DNA from: Streptomyces chartreusis NRRL 3882
Lineage (GTDB): Bacteria; Actinomycetota; Actinomycetes; Streptomycetales; Streptomycetaceae
Assembly (NCBI RefSeq): GCF_900236475.1
Contig: NZ_LT963352.1
Coordinates: 8,279,001 to 8,343,000, forward strand
Length of the DNA stretch: 64,000 nucleotides
Reading direction: 5' to 3'
Shown here: positions 57,597 through 64,000 of the stretch, piece after piece
How the letters are laid out: each line of letters begins with the position of its first letter
Numbering within the stretch: the stretch's first letter is position 1
The notes under the pieces: generated by a model
What the model saw: only the letters and a program-made list of their open reading frames with translations
The model's database searches: none
Told to the model about the DNA's origin: nothing
Position numbers and translations under genes: made by a program

Positions 57597-59087
57597 ATGC
57601 CGGCCGTCACCCACGACGAGTGGCTGCGCCGCGCCAAGGCGTTCCAGCTCTCCGGCGCCCACCACATCGCCGGCGCCGACGAGCCCGGGAGCGGGGCGAC
57701 GTTCCCGGTCGTGTCACCACGTGACGGCCGGGTCCTCGCCGAGATCCCGGACGCGGGCACCGCCGAGGTGAACGCGGCCGTCGCCGCCGCCCGGCGGGCC
57801 TTCGACACCGGCCCGTGGCCGCGCCTGGCACCGGCCGAGCGCGGCCGGGCCCTGCTCCGTCTCGCCGACCTGCTCGAAGAACGGCGCGAGGAACTGGCGT
57901 TGACCGTGAGCCTGGAGATGGGCAAACCGATCACGGACGCCTACGGCATCGAACTGCGCGCCGTCATCAGCACCTTCCGCTGGTACGGGCAGCTCACTGA
58001 CAAGCTCACCGACTCCGCCCCGCACACCGCCCCGGACGCCCTCGCCCTGGTCACCCGGGAACCCGCCGGAGTGGTCGGGGCGGTAGTCCCCTGGAACTTC
58101 CCGCTGACCCTGGCCGGCTGGAAGATCGCCCCGGCACTGGCCGCCGGCTGCACGGTCGTCCTCAAACCCTCCGAGAACTCCCCGCTGTCCGCCCTGCTCC
58201 TGGGCCGCCTGGCCACCGAGGCCGGGATCCCGCCGGGCGTGCTCAACGTCGTCACCGGCGACGGCCCCACCGCGGGCCGGGCCCTCGGCCTCCACCCCGA
58301 CGTCGACGTCCTGGCGTTCACCGGCTCCACCGCCGTCGGCCGCCACTTCCTGCGCTATGCCGCCGACTCCAACCTCAAGCGCGTCTGGCTGGAACTCGGC
58401 GGCAAGTCGCCCAACATCGTCCTGCCCGACGCCCCCGACCTGGACCAGGCCGCCGCCACGGCCGCCTGGGGCATCTTCTTCAACCAGGGCGAGATGTGCA
58501 CGGCCCCCTCACGGCTGCTCGTGCACGCCTCGATCGCCGAGCGGGTCACCGAGGCCGTGGTCCGGCGGGCCCGGGAACTGAGGGTGGGCGACCCGCTCGA
58601 CCCGGAGACGAAGATGGGCGCGCTGGCCGGCCGGGCGCACCTGGACCGCGTACGCGACCACGTCCGGCAAGGCGTCGGCGAGGGCGCCCGTCTGCGCACC
58701 GGCGGCGAACCGCTCCTCGCCGAGACGGGCGGGACGTACCTCGAACCCACCGTCTTCGACCGCGTGGACCCCGGCTCACGCCTGGCCCGGGAGGAGATCT
58801 TCGGCCCCGTCCTGTCCGTGCTCGCCTTCGACGACCTCGACGAGGCGGTCCGCCTGGCCAACGCCACCGAGTACGGCCTCGCCGCCGGCCTGTGGACCTC
58901 CGATCTGACCACCGCCCACCGGGTCTCCCGCGCCCTCAGGGCCGGGACGGTCTGGGTGAACTGCTACGAGGAGGGCGACCTGACCGTGCCCTTCGGCGGC
59001 ATGAAGCAGTCCGGCAACGGACGTGACAAGTCCGTCCACGCGCTGGAGAAGTACACCGAGCTCAAGACCACCTGGATCCAGCTGTGA
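57597..59087 (+). CDS. gamma-glutamyl-aminoaldehyde dehydrogenase-like ALDH (PuuC type)
   Basis: A 496-residue NAD(P)-dependent ALDH: VVPWNFPLTLAGWKIAPAL, FTGSTAVGRHFL, LELGGKSPNIVL (Glu), NQGEMCTAPSRLLV (Cys) and EEIFGPVLSVLAF. The C-terminus GNGRDKSVHALEKYTELKTTWIQL closely matches the PuuC/AldH subgroup, which oxidises gamma-glutamyl-gamma-aminobutyraldehyde and related amino aldehydes. The stop overlaps the PuuD-like start (GTGA at 59084), which strengthens the Puu-pathway reading: permease, ligase, ALDH and hydrolase are all present. The amine oxidase PuuB is absent, and the P450 or another enzyme may fill that step. Confidence 0.88.
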   Translation: MPAVTHDEWLRRAKAFQLSGAHHIAGADEPGSGATFPVVSPRDGRVLAEIPDAGTAEVNAAVAAARRAFDTGPWPRLAPAERGRALLRLADLLEERREELALTVSLEMGKPITDAYGIELRAVISTFRWYGQLTDKLTDSAPHTAPDALALVTREPAGVVGAVVPWNFPLTLAGWKIAPALAAGCTVVLKPSENSPLSALLLGRLATEAGIPPGVLNVVTGDGPTAGRALGLHPDVDVLAFTGSTAVGRHFLRYAADSNLKRVWLELGGKSPNIVLPDAPDLDQAAATAAWGIFFNQGEMCTAPSRLLVHASIAERVTEAVVRRARELRVGDPLDPETKMGALAGRAHLDRVRDHVRQGVGEGARLRTGGEPLLAETGGTYLEPTVFDRVDPGSRLAREEIFGPVLSVLAFDDLDEAVRLANATEYGLAAGLWTSDLTTAHRVSRALRAGTVWVNCYEEGDLTVPFGGMKQSGNGRDKSVHALEKYTELKTTWIQL

Positions 59088-59779
59088 CCCGCCCTCTGAT
59101 AGCGATCCCCGCCCGCTTCTCCGCCACGGCCTCCGTCCTCCGATACGCCGCCGAGGTCAACGCCCGCGCCCTGATCGAGGCCGTCTGGCGGGCCGGCGGC
59201 GAACCGGCGAGCATCCACCCGGCGGACACCGGGACCGCCGCCCGGCTGGCCCGCTTCGACGGTGTCCTGCTCCCCGGCGGCGGCGACCTCGCCCCCTCCC
59301 GCTACGGCGCCACCGGCACCCACGACTCCGTCTACGACGTCGACACCCTCCAGGACACCTTCGACCTGGATGTCGCCCGCCACGCCCTGGAGTCGGGCCT
59401 GCCCCTGCTCGCGATCTGCCGCGGCCTCCAGGCCGTCAACGTGGCCCTCGGCGGCACCCTGGAGCAGGACATGGGCGGCCCGCAGCGCGAGCACCGGCAC
59501 CTCGTGCACCCCGTCCCCCTGGAACCCGGCTCGGTCGTCGCCCGGTCCGCCGGCGTCGAGAAGACCGACGCCTCCTGCTATCACCACCAGCGCGTCGACC
59601 GCCTGGGCGCGGGCCTGCGCGTCACGGCCCGGGCGGCGGACGGCACCGTCGAGGCCCTCGAACTCCCGGGCGCCGTGGGCTGGTTCACCGCCGTCCAGTG
59701 GCACCCGGAGGACACCGCCCACGAGGACCCCGCCCAGCAGGGCCTGTTCGACGCGCTCGTCCGGGCCGCGGCCCGGTGA
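59084..59779 (+). CDS. gamma-glutamyl-gamma-aminobutyrate hydrolase-like class I amidotransferase (PuuD type)
   Basis: A 231-residue peptidase C26/GATase1 protein. It has LLPGGGDLAPSRYG (oxyanion region), LLAICRGLQAVNVALGGTLEQD (nucleophilic Cys in the LxICRGxQ motif), DASCYHHQRVDRLG and WFTAVQWHPED (catalytic His-x-Glu). This is the PuuD signature. It cleaves the gamma-glutamyl amide to release glutamate, completing the gamma-glutamyl route. Translation is coupled to the PuuC-like gene. It is convergent with marR, with a 14-bp gap. Confidence 0.9.
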   Translation: MTRPLIAIPARFSATASVLRYAAEVNARALIEAVWRAGGEPASIHPADTGTAARLARFDGVLLPGGGDLAPSRYGATGTHDSVYDVDTLQDTFDLDVARHALESGLPLLAICRGLQAVNVALGGTLEQDMGGPQREHRHLVHPVPLEPGSVVARSAGVEKTDASCYHHQRVDRLGAGLRVTARAADGTVEALELPGAVGWFTAVQWHPEDTAHEDPAQQGLFDALVRAAAR

Positions 59780-59793
59780 GGCCGCGGCGGGGG

Positions 59794-60366
59794 TCAGGCC
59801 CGGGGCCGCCGACCGCTGCGCCGCGGCGCGGGCTCGGCGCCGCCCAGCAGGGACTGCCGCCGCTCCTCACCCCGCTCCTCGACCTGGAGCACGACACTCC
59901 GCAGCCCCTCGGCGAGACTGCGGCACTCCGCGTCGCTGAGCCGGGCCGTCACGAACGCCTCCTCCTCGTTGAACGCCGGGAAGACCCGTTGCATGAACGC
60001 CTCGCCCTCCTCGGTGAGGCTCAGCAGCACCAGCCGCCCGTCACTCGGATGGTCCGCCCGCCGCAACAGCCCCCGCGACTCCAGGGTGCGCGCCACACCC
60101 GTCAGCGTGCCCTTGGAGATCCCCGCCTCCTCCGCCACGTGCCGGGTCTCCGACTCGCCCCACACCCAGACCACCCACAGCACCACGAAGGCCGTCCAGG
60201 TCAGGTCCGAACCGCGCAGCACCGAGTTCTCCAGGTGCTGCCGCACGGCGGACGCGGCCCGGTAGATGTTCGCCACCGCCGCCATCTGCTCCCGGCGGAT
60301 CGGAAAACCGCCGAGCTTCGCCGCTGCGAGCTTCTCGGCCTCGGTGATGGATCGGTGGCCCGGCAC
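59794..60366 (-). CDS. MarR-family transcriptional regulator (candidate regulator of the island)
   Basis: 190 residues with a winged HTH: TWTAFVVLWVVWVWGESETRHVAEEAGISKGTLTGVARTLESRGLLRRADHPSDGRLVLLSLTEEG, including the DxR wing typical of MarR. GTG 60366 has AAGGAG upstream and is chosen over longer frames. A TACAAT -10 (complement of 60441-60446) with a variant of the shared operator (S6, 60429-60442) next to it suggests autoregulation. MarR-type HpaR proteins control homoprotocatechuate genes in enterobacteria, and MarR operators are often TTTGA-TCAAA-like, so this protein is my first choice as binder of the shared palindrome. Confidence 0.9.
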   Translation of the reverse strand: MPGHRSITEAEKLAAAKLGGFPIRREQMAAVANIYRAASAVRQHLENSVLRGSDLTWTAFVVLWVVWVWGESETRHVAEEAGISKGTLTGVARTLESRGLLRRADHPSDGRLVLLSLTEEGEAFMQRVFPAFNEEEAFVTARLSDAECRSLAEGLRSVVLQVEERGEERRQSLLGGAEPAPRRSGRRPRA

Positions 60367-60428
60367 GGGCGGCTCCTTCGTCTGGTCGCGACCTGTCACG
60401 CCGGGCGGCACATTCTCGCCGTCCGGTC

Positions 60429-60442
60429 GTTCGGACTCAAAT
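60429..60442. promoter_or_regulatory. operator site S6 between marR and the luciferase-like gene
   Basis: GTTCG-GACT-CAAAT, which differs from the GTTTG-N4-CAAAC palindrome at two positions (the fourth and the last). It overlaps by two bases a TACAAT -10 on the minus strand (60446-60441), with a weak TGTCGG at 18 nt, for marR. It also lies ~28 bp ahead of the divergent plus-strand gene, so it could control both. Confidence 0.45.
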
Positions 60443-60469
60443 TGTACGGAGATGAAAGGGAAACCCGAC

Positions 60470-61429
60470 ATGCCCACGCCTGCCGCCATGCCCCCGGCTC
60501 CCCGCATGCTCCTCGTCCTCAGCGAGAACTGGACGCTGACCGGCGGCCGGGCCGATCTGCCGGCCGCCGTCCGCTGGGCCCGCGAGGCCGAGGACGCCGG
60601 CTTCGACGCCGTCATGGTCAGCGAGCACATCGTCCTCGGCCCCGACGCGGCAGCCGCCGGAATCATGGGAAACCCCCGCGACTACGCACTCCCGGGCAAC
60701 CAGGACCCGTACACCCCGTGGCCCAACTCCCTGTTGCTGCTCGCCGCCATCGCCTCCGTCACCTCCCGGCTGCGCCTGGCCGCCGCGGCCGTCCTCGCCC
60801 CGCTGCGCCACCCCCTGCTGCTCGCCCGCGAGCTCGGCACCCTCGACCTCATCAGCCAGGGGCGCCTCGTCGTGCAGCCCACGGTGAGCTGGAGCAAGGA
60901 CGAGTACGACGCCCTCGGCGTGCCCTTCGCCCGGCGCGGGCGGCTCCTCGACGAGCACCTGGAGGTCTGGGCGAAGGCCTGGGGCCCGTCACCGATCTCC
61001 CACGACGGACCGCACCACCCCTTCCAGGACGTCTACTTCGAGCCCAAGGCCCACCGCCCGGACGGCCCCCGGCTCTGGTTCGGCGGACAGCGCCTGCACG
61101 GCCCCGTCCTGCGCCGCCTCGTGCGGTACGGCCACGGCTTCCACCCGCTCGGCCGGCCCGCACCCGAGGACCTCCAGGCGCTCAAGGAGGCGATGACCGC
61201 CGCCGGGCGGGACATCGCCGACCTGGAGATGATCGGCGGCACCCGGGCCGTCTTCCCCGACGACCGTTCACCGGCCGACCTCGGCGCGGCGCTCGCCGTC
61301 ATCCCCGAGCAACTGGAGCAGGGCTTCACCACCTTCTGCGTCAAGCCGAACCAGTTCATCGACGACCCCGACGGGGTGGGGGAGTTCTGCCGGGAGGTCA
61401 TGCGGCGCGTGGAGTCCCTGACGTCCTGA
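60470..61429 (+). CDS. luciferase-like (LLM, probably F420-dependent) oxidoreductase
   Basis: A 319-residue LLM-fold TIM barrel. Blocks are PAAVRWAREAEDAGFDAVMVSEHIVLG, LLLLAAIASVTSRLRLAAAAVLAPLRHPLLLARELGTLDLISQGRLVVQPTVSWSKDEYDALG and LWFGGQ, typical of the actinobacterial F420-dependent TIGR03619-type group. It reduces or oxidises a small organic substrate with FMN or F420. It is divergent from marR with operator S6 between them, and is therefore probably part of the island. ATG 60470 is chosen with AAAGGG upstream; an in-frame ATG at 60452 has its site too close. Confidence 0.88.
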   Translation: MPTPAAMPPAPRMLLVLSENWTLTGGRADLPAAVRWAREAEDAGFDAVMVSEHIVLGPDAAAAGIMGNPRDYALPGNQDPYTPWPNSLLLLAAIASVTSRLRLAAAAVLAPLRHPLLLARELGTLDLISQGRLVVQPTVSWSKDEYDALGVPFARRGRLLDEHLEVWAKAWGPSPISHDGPHHPFQDVYFEPKAHRPDGPRLWFGGQRLHGPVLRRLVRYGHGFHPLGRPAPEDLQALKEAMTAAGRDIADLEMIGGTRAVFPDDRSPADLGAALAVIPEQLEQGFTTFCVKPNQFIDDPDGVGEFCREVMRRVESLTS

Positions 61430-61444
61430 CCGCCACGGCCAGGC

Positions 61445-62476
61445 TCACCGCTCGACGAACCGTGCCAGGTGATCCGGGTCGGGCCGCAGCAGCCCGTCCC
61501 GGACCGCGAGCGCAGTGGCCTCGGCACGCGAGGCGCAGCCGGTCTTGCGCAGCAGATGCTCGACATGGCTGTGCACGGTCCGCGGGGACAGGAACAGCGC
61601 CTGCGCGATGGCCTGGTTGGTCTGGCCCGTGGCCGCCCGGGTGAGCACTTCCAGCTCCCGGGGGCTCAGCCCGTACGGCAGTTCCGTGGGTGTCTCGTGC
61701 ACCAGCACCGCCGCGGACGGGAGACCGGGTCCCGCCGGGTGCCGGTGCAGTACGACCCGCTGCCAGCGGCCGCCGGCCGGCCACAGCAGGCGCAGCCGCC
61801 GGCCGCCCGTGCCGGTGAAGGCGTCGAGCAGCGCGCGGAAGCCGCCTTCCTCCCACAGCACCCGCGGCCGGTCCCGGCCCGGCAGGTCGATCACCCCGCC
61901 GTCGCCGGTGACCAGGCTCGCCGCGTCCTCCGCCGCCAGGCCGTGCAGGTCACCGGCGTGGGCCAGCGGGTCGGCGAGCGCGGCCAGGGCGGGTATCACG
62001 GAGGCGAGCAGCCGGCGGGCGTCGGTGTCGTAGGCGTCCGCGCTCTCGGTGGAGAGGTGGACCAGGCCCACCAGCCGGCCCCGGTGCCGCAGCGCGCCCG
62101 TGACGCCGTCCCGGAAACCGGCCGGACGGACCCGCTCGGCGTAGAACCAGCCGTGCCGGAAGCGCGGCGCGGCGTCGGCGGTGTCCTCCGCGTCCTCGGA
62201 GATGGACGGCGGCAGCTCTCGCCGTACGACGTTGGCGTACCACGGGGTCGCGACGAACTCCCCGGCCAGGGCCTGCGAGGCCGCGGCGGTGTAGCCGATG
62301 CTCGCGACCTGGACGTGGGCGCCGGTCAGCGGGTCGATCGTGAGCAGGGTCGCCGCGTCCAGCGGCAGGGCGCGGGCGAGTTCGCGCAGGGCCTCGGCGG
62401 AGGCCGACGCGGTGTCGCGCTCGCGGGTGAGCATGCCGATGCGTGCTGCTGCCGCGATCTGGTGGTGGCTGGGCAT
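61445..62476 (-). CDS. LuxR-family regulator with GAF-like sensor domain
   Basis: 343 residues. The N-terminal ~200 residues look like a GAF-type sensor (LARALPLDAATLLTIDPLTGAHVQVASIGY...GLVHLSTESADAYDTDARRLLASVIPAL). The C-terminal LuxR HTH (about 275-335) is LSPRELEVLTRAATGQTNQAIAQALFLSPRTVHSHVEHLLRKTGCASRAEATA. ATG 62476. A promoter TTGCCG-N17-TATCGT overlapped by operator S5 lies just upstream, so it is probably a member of the same regulon and could act as a second-tier activator. Confidence 0.92.
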   Translation of the reverse strand: MPSHHQIAAAARIGMLTRERDTASASAEALRELARALPLDAATLLTIDPLTGAHVQVASIGYTAAASQALAGEFVATPWYANVVRRELPPSISEDAEDTADAAPRFRHGWFYAERVRPAGFRDGVTGALRHRGRLVGLVHLSTESADAYDTDARRLLASVIPALAALADPLAHAGDLHGLAAEDAASLVTGDGGVIDLPGRDRPRVLWEEGGFRALLDAFTGTGGRRLRLLWPAGGRWQRVVLHRHPAGPGLPSAAVLVHETPTELPYGLSPRELEVLTRAATGQTNQAIAQALFLSPRTVHSHVEHLLRKTGCASRAEATALAVRDGLLRPDPDHLARFVER

Positions 62477-62508
62477 GGCGAGCCTCCGGGCGGCTCGGGC
62501 GCGATGTC

Positions 62509-62549
62509 GTTTGGGGTCTAACGATAGAGGGACGGTCCGGGCCCGGCAA
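62509..62549 (-). promoter_or_regulatory. luxR promoter with operator site S5
   Basis: On the minus strand TTGCCG (complement of 62544-62549), 17 nt, TATCGT (complement of 62521-62526). The palindrome GTTTG-GGGT-CTAAC (62509-62522, one mismatch) overlaps the -10 and start region, 33 bp ahead of the luxR ATG. The arrangement matches S1 and S2. Confidence 0.6.
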
Positions 62550-62706
62550 GGTGTTCACCGACTCGTGGCGTGCGGGCCCATGATCCGCCGGCTGTCGTTC
62601 GCAGTCGGTATTTGTACGGATGGTGCGGCGGGCCCGGCGGGTCTTTCCTGTTCGGCACACCCGGACGCCCGCTCCAGCTGGGCCCGCCCCTCGGAGAGCC
62701 CCCGCC

Positions 62707-63333
62707 ATGACCCCACCCCCGTCCACACCCTCACGCAGGCAATTCCTCACCCTCTCCGCCGCCACCGCCCTGGCGGCAGCCGGATGTTCGGCGCCACAGA
62801 ACACGGCGGCATCGGCCGAGCCGTCGCCCTCCGGAGGCACGCGCCTCACGAAGATCGGAACGACTACCCCTTCACCCAGCTCCCGCTCTACTCCACGCTG
62901 GTGAAGCTCTCCACCGCCCAGGCCGAGCGGCACGGCATCTCACTGCTGACGACCAGCGACAACGCCAGTGCCGACACCCAGGCCACCAACCTCAACACCT
63001 GGGTCGCCCGCAAGGTCCCGGCGATCGTGTCGTTCCCGATGGTCTTCGAGGCCGCAGAGCCCATCGCCGAGGCGGCACTGGAGGCGGGACTGATCTGGGT
63101 CACCTACGGCGGTTCCCTGCAACACCAGAGCGCCGACATCCAGTTCAGCTTCCGCAAGGGCGGCACCCTGCTCGGCGAGGCGGCGGCGAAGTGGGCCGAG
63201 GAACACCTCGGCGGCAAGGGCAAGATCGCTTTCCTCACCGACAGCACCATCGAACTGGGCCGCGAACGCACCAAGGGCATGATCGACGCCTTCACCAGGC
63301 TGGCGCCCGGCGTCGACGTGGTGGCGCGGGAAC
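62707..63333 (+). pseudogene. frameshifted and truncated sugar ABC transporter substrate-binding lipoprotein
   Basis: ATG 62707 starts a twin-arginine lipoprotein signal (RRQFLTLSAATALAAAGCSAP), then the frame stops at 62904. Homology resumes in another frame from about 62859 (NDYPFTQLPLYSTLVKLSTAQAERHGISLLTTSDNAS) and runs to about 63333 (GKGKIAFLTDSTIELGRERTKGMIDAFTRLAPGVDVVARE). This is a periplasmic-binding-protein type 1 (RbsB/sugar) domain. A one-base loss (or equivalent) near 62853-62860 breaks it, and the C-terminal half is missing, replaced by unrelated sequence. It is adjacent to a damaged permease, so the transporter is a decaying locus. Confidence 0.8.
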
Positions 63334-64000
63334 ATGGCGACCTCCTCCTGGGCGCGCCGGTCGATACGGCCGCACCGGGTCCACTCCTGGCCGGACAGGT
63401 CGGGGTATCCGCTGATGACGAGCAGGGCCAGCGGGACGGCGACGATGGCGAGGGTGGCTGCGTCGGTGGCGATGCCCGGCGCCGTTGTGCCCGAGCAGGG
63501 CGTGTACCTGTCCGGCGGGCACGGCTCCACGCTCGCCCTCGGCGGGCTCGTCGCCGGCTGGCTGGCCGGGCAGCACCACCAGTCGCCCGCCGTGGCCCTG
63601 CTCGGGGCGCTCGCCGCCGGGGCGGTGGTCGGGGTCGTGAACGGCGTCCTGTGCTGCTACTTCGGCCTGTCCGCGTTCGTCGTCACCCTCGGCATGCTGA
63701 CCGCCGTACGAGGTCTGGCACAGCAGTTGTTCCCGCTGCCGCTGAGCGGCTTCGGCTCCGGGTTCGCCTGGATCGGCGGGGCACGGATCGCCGGGATCGC
63801 GGCACCGGTCGTCATCGCTGCGCTGGTGCTGGCGGCGGGTGCGCTGTTCCTGGCGTTCGCCCCGGCCGGACGGCACGTCTTCGCCATCGGCGTCAACCGG
63901 GAGGCCGCCCACCTCTCCGGCATCCAGGTCCGCCGCACCCCGTTCGCGCTGTTCGTCCTCACCGGCGTGGCCGCCGCCCTGGCCGGTGCGGTCAAGGCGT
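63334..64000 (+). pseudogene. RbsC-like sugar ABC permease with disrupted N-terminus (partial, runs off the right edge)
   Basis: The frame is open from ATG 63334 to the edge. From about 63487 it is clearly a BPD_transp_2/RbsC permease: LALGGLVAGWLAG, AVVGVVNGVLCCYFGLSAFVVTLGMLTAVRGLAQQLF and HVFAIGVNREAAHLSGIQVRRTPFALFVLTGVAAALAGAVKA. The usual first helices and the GGIDLSVG motif are missing or altered (YLSGGHGSTLALGG). The preceding ~50 codons (63334-63486) have no permease character. On the opposite strand that stretch encodes a hydrophobic run (ATLAIVAVPLALLVISG), which hints at a small inversion or insertion at the junction. It could still be expressed from an internal start, but the missing N-terminus argues for inactivity. 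Confidence 0.65.

Noticed and set aside
62940..63530. A 196-residue minus-strand protein.
   Set aside because: Most of it is antisense to the binding-protein remnant. Only the segment near 63340-63480 has any independent character, discussed as a possible inversion.
1..64000. tRNA, rRNA, CRISPR array, integrase or attachment site.
   Set aside because: No cloverleaf, direct-repeat array, recombinase or terminal repeat could be recognised by reading both strands.

Overview
The window is very GC-rich (roughly 70%), with GTG starts, ATGA/GTGA start-stop overlaps, rare TTA codons, an ECF sigma factor, a cobalamin riboswitch and the familiar Streptomyces 'GCGCAGTTGCCCGCGCCCC' extragenic repeat. 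It is almost certainly Streptomyces chromosome, and mostly accessory or variable content. I see no rRNA, tRNA, CRISPR array or intact insertion sequence.

1-19.8 kb: an uncharacterised biosynthetic-type locus arranged as two divergent arms around a ~590 bp regulatory gap (5512-6098). The left arm (minus strand, five genes coupled by overlaps) encodes two Gfo/Idh/MocA dehydrogenases, a sugar-isomerase-like TIM barrel, an M20 amidohydrolase and an Ldh2-type ketoacid dehydrogenase. The right arm (plus strand) encodes two EF-hand proteins around a small membrane protein, two DegT/DnrJ/EryC1 PLP aminotransferases, a UbiA prenyltransferase, a flavin amine-oxidase-like enzyme, two adenylate-forming ligases, a SAM methyltransferase, a duplicated CaiB-type CoA-transferase and a nucleotide-sugar 6-dehydrogenase. 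There is no PKS, NRPS, classical terpene synthase or recognised glycosyltransferase. The NDP-sugar dehydrogenase + Gfo/Idh + DegT combination is the enzyme logic used for 3-amino-uronic sugars. The prenyltransferase/ligase/CoA-transferase set suggests that a prenylated or acylated product is also made. The product is unknown.

19.9-46 kb: a mixture of small operons. These include a hemerythrin/ferritin-like pair, a secreted TTA-containing (bldA-type) tripeptidyl aminopeptidase, an ABC exporter, a complete cobalt ECF transporter cbiMNQO under a cobalamin riboswitch, a Ser/Thr kinase, a fused DppB-DppC permease with an MFS exporter, VOC, methyltransferase and SDR enzymes. A probable copper-related group (CsoR-like operator, DUF4396 protein, Met/His-rich membrane protein, ECF sigma) and a BBE-type flavoenzyme/hydrolase pair complete the region.

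46.7-62.5 kb: a catabolic island. It has a glutamine-synthetase-like gamma-glutamyl-amine ligase, a P450 with its own ferredoxin and reductase, an APC permease, a PuuC-like aldehyde dehydrogenase and a PuuD-like gamma-glutamyl hydrolase. It also has homoprotocatechuate ring-cleavage enzymes (HpaE, HpaD and an FAH-family HpaG-like protein), an acetoacetate-decarboxylase-like protein, a luciferase-like oxidoreductase and MarR, TetR and LuxR regulators. I find a shared operator, GTTTG-N4-CAAAC and variants, at six places. It sits over or just downstream of recognisable -10 elements at the promoters of the separate transcription units, which suggests one regulon. The simplest reading is degradation of an aromatic amine by a gamma-glutamylation route that feeds a homoprotocatechuate-type meta-cleavage pathway.

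62.7-64 kb: a decayed sugar ABC transporter, with a frameshifted and truncated binding protein and a permease whose N-terminus is disrupted, running off the right edge.
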